Assembly (NCBI GenBank): GCA_009617715.1
Contig: VTFK01000122.1
Coordinates: forward strand, 682,001-746,000
Length of the DNA stretch: 64,000 nt
Direction: 5' to 3'
Source of the DNA: Plectrocnemia conspersa
Lineage: Eukaryota; Arthropoda; Insecta; Trichoptera; Polycentropodidae
Shown: positions 62,805 through 64,000 of the stretch, piece by piece
Layout: the number at the start of each line of letters is the position of its first letter
Numbering within the stretch: the stretch's first letter is position 1
Notes under the pieces: generated by a model
What the model was told of the DNA's origin: nothing
Database searches by the model: none
Seen by the model: only the letters and a program-made list of their open reading frames with translations
Program-made: the position numbers and the translations under genes

Positions 62805-64000
62805 ACTTTACCACAATAATTAACAACCATTTTTAGTGAAATAAAAGCTAGTTAATTTATAACATAAATTATAAGCGATGTATTTTTCGCTTATATAAAT
62901 TACTTCCAAGCCCTCCCAATCTTATTAAGTGTCTATGCACTATTGAATTGAACTGATTTAATTTGAGTATGATTTGCTTTCATTTTTACATCCAGGAATA
63001 TTTTTGATATCGTAATTTCCCGATAGAATTTTTTTTTAATTATCTTTGACAGTTACGGATATCTAATAAAGCAACTTCCACTTCGTAAATGTTTATAGTG
63101 ACTGTGGTTGATGATTTTTTTTAAGAATTTAACATGACATTTCATAGTTAGTTTTAGTACTAATTTTTTTGTGAGTCCAGATGTGCACTAACACAAATAA
63201 ATCTAGTAACAACGGCAAAAGCACGACTGACTGTTAAAACTTAAATTTAGAAAAAAACATTCATTTGGGATTACCTAATATTAAACACATAGTACGTTTT
63301 ACGTTAGTTATAATGATTTATTCACGGTTTTAATGCTTTGAATAATACTGAGACTTCAAAGTTAATTCGTTCAAAGTAAGATTAATAATAGATTCATTGT
63401 ATTTAAATGAATAGTTTATTATTTTTGGCCGTCTTATTAAGAATACTGTTTTTATAATTACGAGCTTTAGTTATATTAAATAAATAATCCTGAATGCTTT
63501 GTTTTATTTATTTTTAATATGCATAGAATTAATTATAAGTAACTAATTTATTTATGCGAAAAACGTAAGTTAATCTTTCGCATTTATTAAACTTTATATT
63601 AAATAAGATTAGGATTATTGTTTAATTATATAACAAACTTTAGTTATATTAAATAAAAATTAGTTTTATTTTTAATATTAATGAATTAAATTATAAGTTA
63701 TTTATGTATTATTAAGTTTACAATTTTAGTTAAATTATTTAAAAGTATCAAAAAAAAAATAATGGTGTAACTAAGCTTGTTAATTTATTATTATATTTGT
63801 ATTATTTATACTCTAAAAGTAATATGTATTTAAAATGGTAATAATTCTAAAAGTAAAATGTATTTAAAATGGTATGTCTAAAAATCACTATCCATTTTTT
63901 TGAGATTAAATTTTGCTTAATATGCTAATTTCAATAATTTAAATAACTTTACAAACAAACTTATAATTTAATAAAAAAATACATAAAAATAAATTAAAAA
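62805..64000. other. Gene-free AT-rich stretch to window end
   Basis: No gene, RNA or confident repeat is recognised. Remnants of the mariner 5' half may lie at 62,810-63,250 but cannot be read. The sequence ends in simple AT-rich DNA. Confidence 0.5.

Overview
This window is strongly AT-rich, intron- and repeat-dominated eukaryotic DNA, almost certainly from an insect. The insect call rests on one receptor exon of an insect neurohormone-receptor type and on decayed hAT, mariner and LINE fragments of kinds common in insects. The order of insect cannot be decided from the sequence. There are no bacterial-style operons, no rRNA and no CRISPR array, and most open frames over 60 codons are chance openings in AT-rich DNA.

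The only convincing cellular gene is a single plus-strand 5' exon at 45,100-45,707. It has a good splice acceptor, a 5' untranslated part with an in-frame stop before the ATG, 82 codons from 45,461, and a consensus GTGAGT donor at 45,708. The peptide carries the first half of the hormone-receptor domain of a class B (secretin-family) GPCR. It looks most like the insect CRF-like diuretic hormone 44 receptor. No following exon was recognised, so 45,708 to the window end is probably the start of a long intron.

Layout. 1-10 kb: gene-poor DNA, one copy of a two-block dispersed repeat (5.95-6.77 kb), a degenerate tandem pair (7.5-7.85 kb) and a dead hAT transposase (8.3-9.5 kb). 10-39 kb: empty AT-rich DNA with scattered repeat families. 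These include a 51-bp block with a central palindrome (19.65 and 23.34 kb), a CGTTGTCGTTCAACGACGATG family (23.8, 26.2 and 27.3 kb), a repeat pair at 24.4 and 37.0 kb, an opposite-strand pair at 32.6 and 38.3 kb, and strong hairpins at 13.2, 27.5, 35.8 and 38.7 kb. 40.7-43.6 kb: a roughly 1.55-kb element with terminal inverted repeats, then a dead minus-strand LINE reverse transcriptase. 45-49 kb: the receptor exon, a roughly 1.06-kb foldback element and a 166-bp palindromic MITE-like element. 50.2-52.4 kb: an old, diverged tandem array with a fresher 31-bp minisatellite inside it. 57.5 kb: a TA microsatellite of about 93 units. 59-64 kb: the second copy of the two-block repeat, a plus-strand LINE fragment followed by a tRNA-like sequence, and a dead minus-strand mariner transposase.

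All comparisons were made by eye. Family names rest on recognised protein motifs, and repeat boundaries are approximate.
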